A stretch of 64,000 nt of DNA from positions 783,768 to 847,767 of the forward strand of contig JAACJP010000017.1 in assembly GCA_013368375.1 (NCBI GenBank), read 5' to 3'. Shown here piece after piece: positions 51,778 through 63,874 of the stretch; the first letter of the stretch is position 1, and each line of letters begins with the position of its first letter. The notes under the pieces were generated by a model. The model was not told where the DNA came from. It made no database searches and saw nothing but the letters and a program-made list of their open reading frames with translations. The translations under genes and the position numbers were made by a program. The stretch is from Tricholomella constricta (Eukaryota > Basidiomycota > Agaricomycetes > Agaricales > Lyophyllaceae).

Positions 51778-53774
51778 ATGTCGCCTCCTATGCCCCGTGT
51801 CGCGTCTCCTCCTCCTAATGCCCCCGCTTTGCGAGATCCGGGCGTGGCGCCTTTGATCGACGAAGATCGGTCGCGCGTCGCGTCCTTAGACGCGCCTCAA
51901 CCCGTTTCCCCGGCGCCCTTTCTCCCTGGGATTGCCACCCTTCTCGATGGGAGTGACGGGGCGGTCCCCGAGTCGTCCCCCGTTCCTCTCCCACCTCCTG
52001 TCCCTCGTCTGATCATCCGCCTGCCCATTCGATCCCAACAGATCCGTCGCCCTCGTTCCACCACTCCCGAGGCCGACTTCGAGTTTGCTAGTGACCCTGT
52101 GTCGCGTCCGGCGGCGACTTCGTTGTCGTGGGGGCCCCTCTTCACTGATGCAATTTTGGCGGAGGTGTTGCGTACCGCTGTGCGGGTTCCTCCCTCCTTG
52201 GCATGGTGTGAGGCGCATGAGCCGGTATGTCGCCCTTCTTCTGCGATCGAGTCCAGCGTTTCAGCTGATTCCTTTTCGGGGTCTTCGTTAGTGTGATCGG
52301 TGTCGGACGCGTCGGCTGTCTTGTCGATTTCAGGAGGTTCGTCTTCGTGGGACCCTGCCCTGTGTTGAGTGTCGTGCGGCGCATTCCCTGTGCTCGCTTT
52401 CGTTGGACCAGGGCCTAGAGGTGGCAGCTAGGCAGTTGGGAATTCCGTTGGAGTGGCTTCGCTCTCGCGCCGAGGGTTTTACTTTCTCCCGCCCTGGCGT
52501 TGCGATGTCTTTTACCAGCATCCGTCGCGCCCTGCGTTTGCCAATCCCGCCTCCTCTTCCCGCCGCCTCTTCGTCCGTTGTAGGGACTGGTGCCGTTTCA
52601 CTTCCTCCTGCTCCCCCTCCTCGTGCTATTTTCCGTGGTACGCGAGGTCAGGGACGAAGGTCTGTGCCTGTCGGTCGTGGGGGTGCGCGCTTGTCTGCTC
52701 CGGAGGCGCGCCCTTCGCCTATGCCTGGTTATTCTCCTCCCCCCTCCGATAGCTCGGTTTCCCCTTTCCCTGTTCGTCGTCTTGGGGCCGCCATGCGTGC
52801 CGCTTCTCCGGATTCTCCCATTGTCGGGCCCTCGGAGCCTCTCTTTTTAAAGAGTTCGTCTGAATCGGTCTCTCCCTCACCGGTTCTGCACCAGGCTTCC
52901 CCTCCTGCTATGTTGATTTCGTCCCCCCCCGCTGCTCCTGCCCTTCTTGCTCCTTCGCCTGAGGAGCACCTCCGTCTTCGGCGCCTCTATGACCAGGAGG
53001 TCGCGCGTGCGCAGGCTTTGTCCCTCCAGGTAGAGCGTCTCCAGGCCGAGGGCGAACGCAACAAGGGTCGTTTTCGTGGAGTCCTAGCCGAACTCGCCGA
53101 CGAGCGTGAACGTTTCCTTCATCTGCAGGCGCAGACATCGAGTGCCGTGGAGGTCGTCGACATTGATCGTGACGCCAAGGTCGAGGATCTGCGGATGGAG
53201 GTTGCGGGTCTTGAGGATGAGGTTGCGGGTCTGAAGGGGCACGTCGTCCATCTCCAGGAGGTTCGGGACTATTGGCGTGGTCACGCCTTGGACCTTCGCG
53301 TTCGCACCGATGGTGAGTCTTTCTTTTGTCTTCTTTCGTTCTCTTTTTTCACCTCCGGAATTTGTTGTAGCCCTTGAGCTTGCGCGTGTTGCTTTTGCAT
53401 CCGATATGTTTGTTGCGGATGGCGCTCTGCGTCGCGCCCTCGTCGAGATGGAGGCGTCGCCGGTCCGGGGTATCGTCGACGCCGCTCACCAGATTCTTGA
53501 GCAGCATTCTCTCCGCGAGCTTTTTCGCCCTCCCATCGATCCCGAGTCCCCTTTTCCCGCCTTCGAGCATTTCCTTGCTCTTCATCGTCCATCTCTCACT
53601 CGTGAAGATGCCCTTGCGGGGTTCGTGTCTCAGTCTCAATTGATCGCCGACGACGAGCAGGACATCGCGTCGATGCTTCCTCTGGAGGTAGGGGTGGTTG
53701 GGGAGGTGGGGGTTGGGCGCGAGGACGGTTCCTCTGCCAGTGCAGGTCCCTCCAAGCGTCGTCGCGTCGAGTAG
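51778..53774 (+). CDS. Antisense spliced gene of element B2: Zn(II)2Cys6-type, coiled-coil, basic C-terminus
   Basis: The exons are 51778-52224, 52292-53312 and 53371-53774, with introns of 67 and 58 nt. The introns start GTATGT and GTGAGT and end TTAG and GTAG. The 623-residue product is the counterpart of the B1 antisense protein, with changes such as PPVDP to PPIDP and KRRRIE to KRRRVE. The binuclear-cluster cysteines, created by the first splice, are all conserved. Two CACGTG boxes lie at 51657-51662 and 51668-51673. A CT-rich tract precedes the ATG. The frame is open although gag in this copy carries two frameshifts plus the shared TGA. This protein may act on LTRs or host promoters, but that is inference. 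An alternative is that it is a host gene captured in reverse orientation by an ancestral element. Confidence 0.72.
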
Positions 53775-53978
53775 ACGGTCTTTTTCACGGTGTCTTGGAC
53801 TTCCTTCATTTCCTTTTGCCAAATATTTACACTTGAAGTTCGTTTATTTTTTTCTTGGTATCGTTTCTCTTTCGTAATGTTGTTGTCCAGGAGGTACAAA
53901 TACATATAACACAGTTTGTCTTCTTGAAATGGATTTGCATAATTTTTTGTGATGTGCATGAGTGTTCGTCGAGTCGTT

Positions 53979-56900
53979 TTAAATCGTGGGGTCCCGTGGC
54001 TTTCTTGGGAAAAGTCGGTGGAATTCGAGGGCCATGTCTTTTGCTCCCTCTATATTCTCCGCTGGTTCCCAGGTATCGTCTTCGGGGCCGTACCCTTCCC
54101 ATCGTACCAAGTAGAGGACGTGTTTCCCTCGTGTTGGGGAATCTAGGATTTGTCCCACTTCGTAGTGTTCTTCGCCCTCGACTTCGATCGTCTGCGGAGG
54201 TGGTTTTGATCGTCCGGGGAAATTCTCGTGTTCGTGCTTCTCGAATAACTTGACGTGGAATACGTTGTGAATCCCTTTCAGTGTCGGAGGTAGTTCCAGT
54301 CGATACGCATGGCTGGAAATCTTCTGCAGGATTTTGAAGGGGCCCAGTCTCCGGTGGTCTAGCTTTTTGGAGGGGCGTTTCGTTTTGATGTTCCGGCAGT
54401 CGAGCCATACCTCCGTTCCTACAGCCCAGTCTGGTGTAGGGTCCCGCTTCTTGTCCGCGAATCGTTTGTAGGCTTCGTTTGCGATCTCTATTTCTTTGCG
54501 GAGGTAGTCCTGGAGGGTCCGGAGGTCTACGGCTACCTCCTGGGCTTCTTTCGCCGGTATATCTTTTATAGAGATTGTCAAGCGGGGGTGATAACCCTTG
54601 TTCGCAAAGAAAGGGGAAACTCCCGTGGTCGAATGGGTCGTATTGTTATACGTGAATTCCGCCAGAGGGAGCTGGGTTCGCCAGTTGGTCTGGAGATAGT
54701 TCACGTACATCCGGAGGTATTGTTCCAGTGTCTGATTTACTCGTTCCGTCTGGCCGTCGGTCTCCGGGTGATACGCGGTCGAAAGGTTCGATTTGATGTC
54801 CAGGGCTTTACATAGCGAGCTCCAGAAACGGGAGACGAAGAGGGTGCCTCTGTCGGAGATGATGTCATCGGGCAGTCCGTGCTTGGAGAAGACATGTTCC
54901 AAGAATAGCTGAGCAAGTTCCTTTGCTGTGTCCGTTGTGTGACAGGGTATGAAGATGCCTTGCTTGGTGGGGCGGCATACTACGACCAGTATGGCGTCGT
55001 ACCCATCCGATTCCGGTAATTCTACGATGTGGTCCATGGATATGGAGGCCCACGCCCTTCGCCCAATCTGGAGTGGTTTCAATAATCTGTATGGGCTATG
55101 GCGTGGGACCTTCGCTCTTTTACAGGTATGACAGCTTCGGACATATCGAGTGACCTCCTTCCGTAATCCGGGCCAGAAATAAGTCCTCATGATGAGTTGT
55201 GTGGTCTTTCTGATCCCTGGATGTCCGCGCAGTTTGTGATCGTGGTGTTGCTGTAGGATGTCGAGTCGTAATCTGGAATGGTCTGGTACATAGATTCTTC
55301 CGTCGCGAAGGAGTAGTTTGTGATCATCGGATAGGGAGAATGCGGAGGTCTCTTCTCCGGGTTTGGGTGCATGCCTTTCGAAGAAATCGTCTCGGGGTGC
55401 GTTCCGGACATTGTTTAGTAGGAGCTCCTCGTTCAGTATTAGGGCCGCGTTCAATCGTTCGGGGGGTATGATGATGCGGTTGTTGAAGGAGTTGTGATCC
55501 TGCTCGAAACCCTTCTTTGGATACACGTCCGCTCTTCGCGTAAGGGCATCTGGCTTCGCTCCCAGTCTTCCGGGTCGATAGTTTACCTGGAAGTCGAAGT
55601 TCGCCAGGCATTCCGACCATCGTGCTTGTCTGCGACTGAGTTGTTTGGTCGTGGAGAAGTACTGTAGGTTGTTGTGGTCGGAGTACACTTGAATGCGGTG
55701 GGGAGATCCCTCTAGGTAGGCCCTCCATTGCTTAAACGCTTCCACGATTGCTAGGAGCTCCTTGTCATAGATGTCGTAGTTGAGCTCCGCGTCTATCATA
55801 GTTCTCGCGTAGAAGGCGACCGGACGTAAGTCTTGTGATGTCTCGTCAAATTGGGAGATGATCCCCGCTATGGCGAAGTCGGAGGCATCGCACTCTAGTA
55901 TCACCGGTAGTTGAGGATCGAAGTGTCGTAGGATGGGTGCGGAGGAGAATGCTTTCTTCAATAGCTCGAAGACTCCTTCGCATTCGGAATCCCATTTCCA
56001 GATTGTGTCCTTTTGCGTGAGTTTGTTTAACCTCTTCGTTATGCCCGAGTAATTGTCGATAAACCGCCGATAGAAGTTTGCAAAGCCTAGGAAGGATTGG
56101 AGTTCTTTGACCTTCGTCGGTCTAGGCCACTTCCGGATTGCGTCGACTTTTCCTGGATCCATCTTTACTCCGCCGGGGGATACGATGACGCCTAGATATT
56201 CGATCTCCGTAGTGTGAAACGTACATTTCTCCGGTTTCGCATGAACGTTGTGTTTCCGGAGCCTCTCGAGGACCTTCCGAACGTGTCCGTGATGTTCCTC
56301 TAAGGTCTCCGAGAAAACCAGAATGTCGTCGAGATAGATCACTACGAACACGTCGTTCATGTCGTGAAAGATGTCGTTCATGAAGTGTTGGAACGTCGCG
56401 GGTGAGTTTGTCATGCCGAAGGGCATTACCAGGTATTCGAAAAGTCCATAGCGAGTGCGGAAGGCTGTCTTCCATTCATGTCCCGGAGCTATGCGGACGT
56501 TGTTGTAGCCCACTCGGAGGTCGATCTTCGAGTATACTTTTGCTTTTTGAAGTCGGTCTATGAGGTCTCTGATCAGGGGTAGAGGGTAACGGTTCTTCTT
56601 GGTGATCCGATTTAGTCCTCTATAGTCCACGCATAGCCGGAGTGATCCGTCCTTCTTCTTTGCGAACAGTACCGGAGCTCCCGCTGACGAACTCGAAGGT
56701 CGGATGAACCCTTTACCGAGCATCTCGTCGATGTAATCCTTCAATGCTTTCAACTCCAGTTCGGACATGTTGTATATCTTTCCGAAAGGAGGGGTAGTGT
56801 TTTCGTCGAGTTCCACTGTGTGATCGTAAGGTCGGTGTGGGGGGATGGTTTTCGCTTCGCCCACTGAGAATACGTCTTCGAAGTCCCTGTACTCCGGAGG

Positions 56901-58442
56901 TACGACTTCCTCAAAGATTTCCTTTTCTGTCTTTGGTTGCTTGGGTTCGTCGTCGGAGGTATTATTGGCATGGAGCTGTTCTTCCTGTTCGGTGGGGGAG
57001 ATGTGTAGTTGAAACGCTGTGGCTCCGTCCCTGATGAGGTTCGCGAATGGCGCCGCTCCGATCAGGCGGATGCTTTGTGTTTCGACATCCTCTTCTCCCT
57101 CTCCGGTTTCGTCTTCGACCTCCGTTTCCGGGTCGGTTTCCTCTTCTTCCTGTGTTTCTGTCGTTGGGGACGTTGCGGGTTTCCGTTTGGGGTGGGGTTT
57201 GAATTTGGACCTCGGAACGTTTGGAGGGAAGTAGTTGGGTGGAGGTGGTTTTCGGGTGCGTTTCCGTCCCGTTACCTCCTCTGGCGACTCGGTTGTCGGT
57301 GTTGGTACTTCCTCTTGGGGTTCGTTGGTGTTTGGGCGGGTGTCTTCCTCCTTCATGTTGTCGCTGGAGGTGTCGTTCTGATCATTGTCGTCGTCCAGGA
57401 GGTCCCTGAGGAGGGGTTGTTTTTCCGAAAGGGGGTTGGCTGGTTTCGGAGCTTCGACGTCTGCCTCCTCCTCAAGGGTCACGGTTCCCCATTGCGTCTT
57501 CTGGGAAAGCGATATCGCGGCTAGTCCTGCTCCTTGTTCCATGGTCATGGACATTTCCCGCCAGTCGATGTCCGGATTTGCTTCCCGTAACCAAGGTAAT
57601 CCGAGCACTAATGGTGTGGCTGGATGTAACTGTGTTATGAGGAGGTCGACCTTATACTCTAGTCCGTTCTCGAGTTTGATCGTTTCGGGACTATGGTGTG
57701 AAATGGCTCCGCCTCCGCTGGGGTTTCCGTCGAACAGTTGTAGGGTCATGGGGTTGGCGAGAGGTTCCGGCTTTGTACATGAGGATTTTGTTATGAAGTT
57801 GCCCGCCGCCCCACTATCAATAAGTGCCCGTAGACGCGTTGCAGATCCCTCCAACTGTACTTCGATCGTGAAGAAGCGAGCCGACCACGAGGGTAAGCGT
57901 TGAGCTCCTGTGCCTGTTGTTGTTGGAGCGACTTCCTTTTTCCTTCGGAGGTCCGGTAGTGATCCTTCGATTTTGCCGTTTGACCCCTGTCGTAGCGTGA
58001 TGCAGAGGTCTTTCCAATTTATGTGGGGATTGACCTCCTTCAGCCATGATAGTCCCAGTACTATCGTCGCTGTCTCGTGGAGTTTTGTTATGAGGAATCT
58101 TATCCTCTGAGTGGTGCCGTCACTGAATTTGACTTTGTTGGTGGTATAGTGTGTGATTTTGCCTGATGCGGAGAGTTCTCCGTCGAATAGGCAGAGGTTT
58201 ATTGGGGGGTTGAGCTCCTCAAGGTGGAGCCCACGTGATGTCGCCATGACGGAGTCCATGAAGTTGTCGGTAGCTCCGCTGTCGATGAGCGTGTTTTCGG
58301 GGTCTTCTCCTCCTCCGTTTGGCGTGAGGTATATTAGGAATGCCAGTGACGAATGGGAGGAGAGAGTTACTGTGCGGGTGTCCGTTGTCGATAATGCCGT
58401 TGCGCGTAGTTTAGTGTCAAGGTCCGGTTTTAGGTCTTCGCG
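53979..58442 (-). CDS. B2 pol with two tandem retropepsins, RT, RNase H, integrase and chromodomain
   Basis: This is the same architecture as B1 pol. It has two DSGA proteases, an acidic linker, an RT with the YLDD box and RNase H. The integrase has HHCC and DDE motifs, and a chromodomain ends the protein. The first ATG is at 58259, inside the first protease, so the frame must be entered upstream, probably by frameshift from gag. Substitutions relative to B1 include EEADVEAP for EEEDVEAP and LIRDLIDR for LIGDLIDR. The frame is open throughout. Confidence 0.9.
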   Translation of the reverse strand, partial: REDLKPDLDTKLRATALSTTDTRTVTLSSHSSLAFLIYLTPNGGGEDPENTLIDSGATDNFMDSVMATSRGLHLEELNPPINLCLFDGELSASGKITHYTTNKVKFSDGTTQRIRFLITKLHETATIVLGLSWLKEVNPHINWKDLCITLRQGSNGKIEGSLPDLRRKKEVAPTTTGTGAQRLPSWSARFFTIEVQLEGSATRLRALIDSGAAGNFITKSSCTKPEPLANPMTLQLFDGNPSGGGAISHHSPETIKLENGLEYKVDLLITQLHPATPLVLGLPWLREANPDIDWREMSMTMEQGAGLAAISLSQKTQWGTVTLEEEADVEAPKPANPLSEKQPLLRDLLDDDNDQNDTSSDNMKEEDTRPNTNEPQEEVPTPTTESPEEVTGRKRTRKPPPPNYFPPNVPRSKFKPHPKRKPATSPTTETQEEEETDPETEVEDETGEGEEDVETQSIRLIGAAPFANLIRDGATAFQLHISPTEQEEQLHANNTSDDEPKQPKTEKEIFEEVVPPEYRDFEDVFSVGEAKTIPPHRPYDHTVELDENTTPPFGKIYNMSELELKALKDYIDEMLGKGFIRPSSSSAGAPVLFAKKKDGSLRLCVDYRGLNRITKKNRYPLPLIRDLIDRLQKAKVYSKIDLRVGYNNVRIAPGHEWKTAFRTRYGLFEYLVMPFGMTNSPATFQHFMNDIFHDMNDVFVVIYLDDILVFSETLEEHHGHVRKVLERLRKHNVHAKPEKCTFHTTEIEYLGVIVSPGGVKMDPGKVDAIRKWPRPTKVKELQSFLGFANFYRRFIDNYSGITKRLNKLTQKDTIWKWDSECEGVFELLKKAFSSAPILRHFDPQLPVILECDASDFAIAGIISQFDETSQDLRPVAFYARTMIDAELNYDIYDKELLAIVEAFKQWRAYLEGSPHRIQVYSDHNNLQYFSTTKQLSRRQARWSECLANFDFQVNYRPGRLGAKPDALTRRADVYPKKGFEQDHNSFNNRIIIPPERLNAALILNEELLLNNVRNAPRDDFFERHAPKPGEETSAFSLSDDHKLLLRDGRIYVPDHSRLRLDILQQHHDHKLRGHPGIRKTTQLIMRTYFWPGLRKEVTRYVRSCHTCKRAKVPRHSPYRLLKPLQIGRRAWASISMDHIVELPESDGYDAILVVVCRPTKQGIFIPCHTTDTAKELAQLFLEHVFSKHGLPDDIISDRGTLFVSRFWSSLCKALDIKSNLSTAYHPETDGQTERVNQTLEQYLRMYVNYLQTNWRTQLPLAEFTYNNTTHSTTGVSPFFANKGYHPRLTISIKDIPAKEAQEVAVDLRTLQDYLRKEIEIANEAYKRFADKKRDPTPDWAVGTEVWLDCRNIKTKRPSKKLDHRRLGPFKILQKISSHAYRLELPPTLKGIHNVFHVKLFEKHEHENFPGRSKPPPQTIEVEGEEHYEVGQILDSPTRGKHVLYLVRWEGYGPEDDTWEPAENIEGAKDMALEFHRLFPRKPRDPTI

Positions 58443-58444
58443 AT

Positions 58445-61333
58445 TCAGAGCCCGGGTAAGTCCTGAATCGCCCCCGCGTTTCCCTCTTCTGTCTTGTGAT
58501 GGAATTCGAAGATGTCGTCGCCGATGAGGTAGGTGGCTCTGCCCATGGCGTTTGCTGTTGGGCAGTCGCGCATCCAGTGTTCCAGGTCACCGCATAGGAT
58601 GCAGGCCTTGTCTCGAATTCGTTGTTGCTTTACGTCTTCATCGATCTTCACCCAGGGGCGCGTTGACTTCTTGAACCCGATGTTGTTGGCTTGTAGTGCC
58701 TCTTCGTCATCCCATGCGATTTCTTGGTCTTGCGCCTTACCTTCCTTACCTGAGTCCGGGTCCTGATCGTGACTTTCAGCGTTCAAGCGTGCGTTCCTGT
58801 TCCCTTGAGCCGTTTGCGGCGTCGTGCGGCTTGCGGGTCCGGCCGAAGGTCCCATCGGAGGTCGTGCGGAGGTGTTGGGGGTGTTCGCGTTATTCGCCCA
58901 GAGGGGTTTGTAGGACTCTGGATTTTCTATGCGATGTTCCCAGTACCTCCGATCGATTTGAGTGACCAGATCTCGGTAACCTTCGTAGGTTTCGGGGCTT
59001 GGTGCGATGGCCAGGACGTTAAGGATTCGTTGGGGGAGCGCTTTCCGGAGTGTGAACTGTAGTGCTACCCAGTTCCAGCCTGTTTCGTACGCTTCTTGTT
59101 CGAACTTGATGATGAATGCTGTGAACTTTTCCCATTCCTTCATTTTCAGTCGCGAAATGTTGTTCTCGGCTTCCACTCTCGAGTTCGGTATTCCGAAGCA
59201 TGATCCTAATTCGTGTACGAATCCTTCTCAATTCGTGAACATCGGGTGTTGGGGGTTGTACGTGAGTTGCAGCCGAAAGTAGTCCATAGCTCCGTCCTTT
59301 AAGTAGGAGCTCGCGAATGACACCTTCAGGTGATCCTGTTCGTAGGTGATCGCCTTGGCTTGAAACGTTACTAGGCATTCCGTGACGAAGGTTTTCCATC
59401 TCCTCGGTTCTTTTCCAGTGAAGGGGTCCGGTTTCCTGATGTCGATTTTCGATTCCAGGTTTAGGAGGTGTCGGTACTGTTCCGGGGTCAGGTTTTGGTT
59501 TGGGCCTAAGAGCTGTTGCGGTGGAGGTGGGGGTCGTTGAGGGTTTGTGAATTGGCCCCCTCCCGGATTTCCGGGTGGGCCTCCTCCTCCTCCTCCTCCT
59601 TGGCCTCCTCCTCCCCCTCCTCCGTGGCCTCCTCCTCCCCCTCCGGGACCTCCGTGGCCTCCTGGGCCTCCTGGTCCTTGTGGTGGTCCGTATCCTCCGT
59701 GACCTCCCCCTCCTCCAGGACCTCCTGTTCTTCTGGGGCCGTTTCCCCAACAACCTCCTCCTCCCCCTCCTGGTCCTCCGGGGCCGTTTCCCCATTGAGT
59801 TCCTCTCGGGGTAGGTGGTCCCGAAGATCCCGGAGGTGGTTGGGGCTGTGGAGGTGGTCCGTTGTACTGGGGGTTCGGTCGTCCGCCGGGTATGGGTGGG
59901 GCTGGTCCGGGGTTGTAGCCAGTTCTGTATTGTTCGAACTGGGGGAATTGTTGTTGGGTCCCTTGCCTTCCGTCGAGGATGTTTACGTTTTGACCGGGGC
60001 CGGGGTCCGCTCCGATTCCACGTCGTTCTCTTGGGGAGATTGGGCGTGGGCCTTGCGGTGACCTCCTGTTCTGATTTGCCAGATGAGGTGGTGTTTGGCG
60101 CCAGTCTTCTCGTGCCCTAGGGGGTGCTCCCTCTCTTCTTTCCGAGTTTTCTTCGCGTAGTTCGTAGCTGTGGGCGTACGACAGTGGCGTTGGGATTCCC
60201 CGTTCCGATGGAGGTAGGGGAATGTTCTCAGGTTCCCTCGGAGGTACTCCTTCTTGGTTTGCAAAGGTCCTCTGTGGGCCCTGAAAACCCGAATTTGGCC
60301 TGGAAAACGGTCCTTCGACAGGGGGGTTCTCTTCGGGGATTCTTTGTAAGTTGTGGGCTCCCCAGAACCCGAACGTCGGAGCTCTTCGAGCGTCTGTCCC
60401 TGGTGTGACGGTGGGTTCGAACCCTTCTTGGCTGGGGGGTGCGTTCCCTTGGTTCATCCTCCTGAGTAGAGCCGAAGCTGTCTGCGTATTGACCGTGCTT
60501 GTCGCTCGTGGAGGTTCTTCGAATCTAGTTTCGATTCTGGAGGGAACGGGCTCCTGAATTGGCATGAGGAAGGAACGTCCCGCGCTTTGGGGGTCGGAGA
60601 ATCTTCTTCCCTCGTTGGACGTCTGGATTTCTCCAGCCAGAGCGCGTAACCTTCTTTCGTTTCCCCCCATTTGTAGCAACACCGTCAGTTGTGGGGGTAA
60701 TCGATGGGCTTCGTGCAGTTGCATGGTCGACAACACGAGGTTGGCCCATTGTTCCGGTGTTCGGGTTGATGATCCATCCCCATGGTTTCGACTAGGAGCT
60801 CGTGCGCTTGTCGTGAAAACTCTTCTCGCGTCATGCGGAGTTCGTAGAGTATCCTTTCGTGGTCTGAACCGTGTAGAAAGGGGTTTTGTTGACGAGCGAA
60901 CTGTCCCTGTCCCTCCTCTCGAGCCCTATCCCTCCTCTGGAACATCTCCGGGTGCCTCAACCTTTCGTAGTACGACCCGGGAGTGTGGTTACTTGAAAGC
61001 GGAGGTCCGGAGGTCGTTGCGGATGGTGGTAAGGGGGGATAGTTGGGGGTGGCGAGTTGGTAAGAGGGGTTGAATACGTTTGAGGGGGTTCGGGGTAGGG
61101 GTCGTCGTGGGTCCTGACTGACTGAGGAAAAATCCCCCTCATGTTGGCCAGGTTGGAAAGATCTGGTGTTCCAACCTGGACCTGTTGGATCCGAAAGTCC
61201 CTTGCATCGGAGGTCCTGTTGAGGCAGGGGAGGTTTCGAAGGGTGGTGGTGAAGGTCTCCTTTGAGTGAAGGAGGGACCTTCGAAGTTTTGATAGCGGAT
61301 GGTTGTGTTAGGCTCCACTATTGTCGAGGACAT
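58445..61333 (-). pseudogene. B2 gag, frameshifts plus the shared in-frame TGA
   Basis: The gag start is MSSTIVEPNT at 61333. An extra T near 61162 and a missing C near 60774 shift the frame in the N-terminal third. The region that is frameshifted in B1 is intact here (EEPPRATSTVNTQTASALL). The Gly-rich stretch is about 24 bp longer than in B1. The in-frame TGA after MFTN is present as in B1. The zinc knuckle CILCGDLEHWMRDC lies in the part after the stop. Confidence 0.85.
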
Positions 61334-61362
61334 GTCCGGTGGGTGGGAGGACCTCGATATTA

Positions 61363-61720
61363 TGTTAGGACCTTGCGTAGCATGCTGGTTGCGGAGTTAT
61401 TCCGAGACCACCGAAGCGGACAGGCCTGACGTCGTCAAGGAAGACGGGCTCCGATAGGGTAATCGGAGGTCGTGAGCGTTGACGAGGATGTTCACCGGAG
61501 CTTGTTCGAACGAATGAGCACAAGTGATACAATTGCGGAGCTGAGTAAACCGAGAGAGTAAGAGAGAATAAGAAACGGGAACGGGAACTAGTCGTAACAA
61601 ATGGTAATATCGAGGTAAGGTGTCCGAAAAGAAAGTGGTGTCATATATGTACGGCGGACGTGCGTGGGAAAGCGTAGTGGGGTGTGACTTTAGGGGTGGT
61701 CGTTAGGGACGTTCGTGACA
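61363..61720 (-). repeat. B2 5' LTR (358 bp)
   Basis: This differs from the other B2 LTR at about four positions, including one extra G in GTGGGGTGTGAC. The primer-site complement pair seen in B1 is conserved: ACCTCGATATTA (plus strand) directly next to the LTR and its partner inside it. Confidence 0.93.
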
Positions 61721-62534
61721 CCGCCGCACAGGAACAGTATAAGGAAAAGGTCAGTGTAGTGAGTGGAGAGAAGACTAGGGTGCCTCGCTTACAGGGATTG
61801 TCTGAAGGTGGCGCAAGTTGACGATTGTTCAGAACTCAGAGTTATATGATGTGAGGGGACTTACGGTGTTAAGGGCCAGGTTGGCGATAGTAAGAACAGT
61901 GACCATACTATATTATAACAGCTCAAGGCAAGAATAAAGCGCAGTGTTTAAGGCTCACCAGAAAATATAGGATACCTATCAAGGTCAGTGAGAAACATAT
62001 ATGGAAATCCATGTTGTTATAAGGCGTATTCTGCTCGCATACGTGCAGCCCAAACAACCTCGTTAGACGGCTCTTCTGACTCGCCTTCGAGCACGATATG
62101 CACTGACGACGGCTGCTCTACCGATGACGCTGAGGGCCACTACTGATGCGTGTTCTGCATGGCATCCGTAATACGACCGTCAAAACATATAGGACAAAGA
62201 AAGCGCAATGCCGCGGGGCCCACCCAGCTTGCGGCGGAGACCGAAAAGCTGAACTGGACAATGGATGCCATTCAAGCCATAGCACACACGCGCAGAGACC
62301 TCTCCGGCCCCTGAGATCAACATATATCGTTGGCGTGTAACCACTCGCGCGATCCAACGAGTAAATCCAGTCGTGCAGGCTGCGTTAAGCTTGCGCCCTC
62401 TGCAGATCATGTTAGACACATTGTTATACAGCGATCCTTGTAGTTTCTGTAATACATAGGCCAGGAGTACTCGATGGGACTTCGAGCATCATTTAGTCAT
62501 AACTTGTATAGCGTCAACCTTGCCAAGGTAACAG
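61721..62534. other. Intergenic stretch, nothing recognised
   Basis: This is right-hand flank of B2. Short frames on both strands show no domains. The sequence gives no clear continuation of the MYND gene left of B2. Confidence 0.4.
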
Positions 62535-63440
62535 TTAGAGTACCGAGCTCATGGGAATTTTTGAACTGTGTTGGATGGTGCCACCGGCCTTTCGCATATT
62601 AATCAACATCCGATTGCAAGCCGTCGTCGGTATCACAACGGACCATGTCGCAGCTAAAGGATAGAGGGTGGCTGGGCCGACCTCCCACATCATTGTATTG
62701 ATCAAACGAGGCACGGTGAAGATGCTATGGAAAAGGTAAGTCAAGCGTGCAGAGAATGGAGATAAGAGGCTATAAGCGATGTCGTACCTCAGGAAATAGA
62801 GCAAAGAGTCCGAAGAAGAACGGAAACAATTCGGGAAGTGGACCACGATGTACCTTGAAGTCCTCGATAGTGTAGGATACCTTTGAATAATACCAGGCAC
62901 AGTAGAATGAATTCGAATCCCATGAGAGGTATTCTGTGCAACATTATGAGTGTTACCGAGAAAGTCCCGCAGGAATACGAGAATTACTAACTGGAAGGCA
63001 AAGAGATACGACCATGCATCGGTTGAATTTGGGCAGAACGGTGTACCCAGAATTGGGACTGCTGGTGCTTCTTGCACTAGAAAGGGTGTCAGATTGTGCT
63101 TTCGAGAAACGGTATCGGACGTACAGCGCACATGTGTGTATAATCCTCCAATGATGCACATACTCCCCACCTCTACTATAAACAAAGCAGATACCACGAA
63201 AAAGACGATCTTGTCTGTGGCAGATAATTAGAACCCTGTGCTGAACAACTTGGAAGAGACTCGTCGCCACTTTGGTTGTAGAGGGCATGTACACGAAATT
63301 GAAGAATGACTGTGACGGCCGCCATTATTGATTTGCTGTGGCTCTAAGGTTGAAGACACAAGAAAGAGACCGTACTCTCTACAATGCTTGAAAGGAGTAT
63401 TCCTGAAGATTTTTAAGGGATGGTTGAAATGTGCCACCAA
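62535..63440 (-). pseudogene. Fungal multi-pass membrane protein (DUF6533/6534-like), frameshifted
   Basis: Minus-strand exons read MAAVTVILQFRVHALYNQ (about 63280-63340). After a probable intron come IVFFVVSALFIVEVGSMCII and then FCPNSTDAWSYLFAFQ. After an intron starting GTTAGT comes IPLMGFEFILLCLVLFKGIL then HYRGLQ. The next exon has SLLYFL, followed by an intron and FTVPRLINTMMWEVG. This helix order is typical of a large basidiomycete family of seven-helix membrane proteins of unknown function. A missing base near 62808, inside LLRDSLLYFL, shifts the frame. I could not find the first exon, although part may lie between 63350 and 63600. Confidence 0.55.
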
Positions 63441-63829
63441 CACACTTACCTGACAGATGCCAAATTGAGTCCAAAATGCACCTAATTGAATTGCGCTTGA
63501 CTATCAGTCGCAGTTTTCGTAGCGTATAAGCAACGCACATCTGATAAATAAGTCAGTCAGAAAGAACTTTCTCCCACAGATAAGTATACGCATACGTGAA
63601 TTTGGTTGCTTGTGGTTGCACTTCGACTGTAAGGACCATAGACTGTCTCAACAGTGGAAAGGAGAGACAAACAAAGATGCATACACGCCGCATTAACGAT
63701 TGCCAACTGCCATGGCGAGGTAACGGTTCTGTAGATGCTCGGAGGTCAACAATGTCCTTGGTTCACGAAGGAAATGCTTACGATGAGAAAGAGGACTTTA
63801 ATTGGCGTAAAGCGGGATTTCTGGCCAAT

Positions 63830-63830
<1 letters not shown>
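63441..63830. other. Upstream flank of the membrane-protein pseudogene
   Basis: No assembled gene. A 112-codon plus-strand frame runs into the T-tract and is probably spurious. Confidence 0.35.

Positions 63831-63831
<1 letters not shown>

Positions 63832-63874
<43 letters not shown>

Larger units (their letters stand above)
51202..61720 (-). mobile_element. LTR retrotransposon B2 (inverted near-identical copy of B1)
   Basis: The element is 10,519 bp in minus orientation. LTRs lie at 51202-51558 and 61363-61720, with the same gene order as B1 and pol proteins that differ at few residues. The flanking five bases differ (GGGCC on the left, CCGCC on the right), so no target duplication is visible. 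Gag is frameshifted at different places than in B1. Confidence 0.93.
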
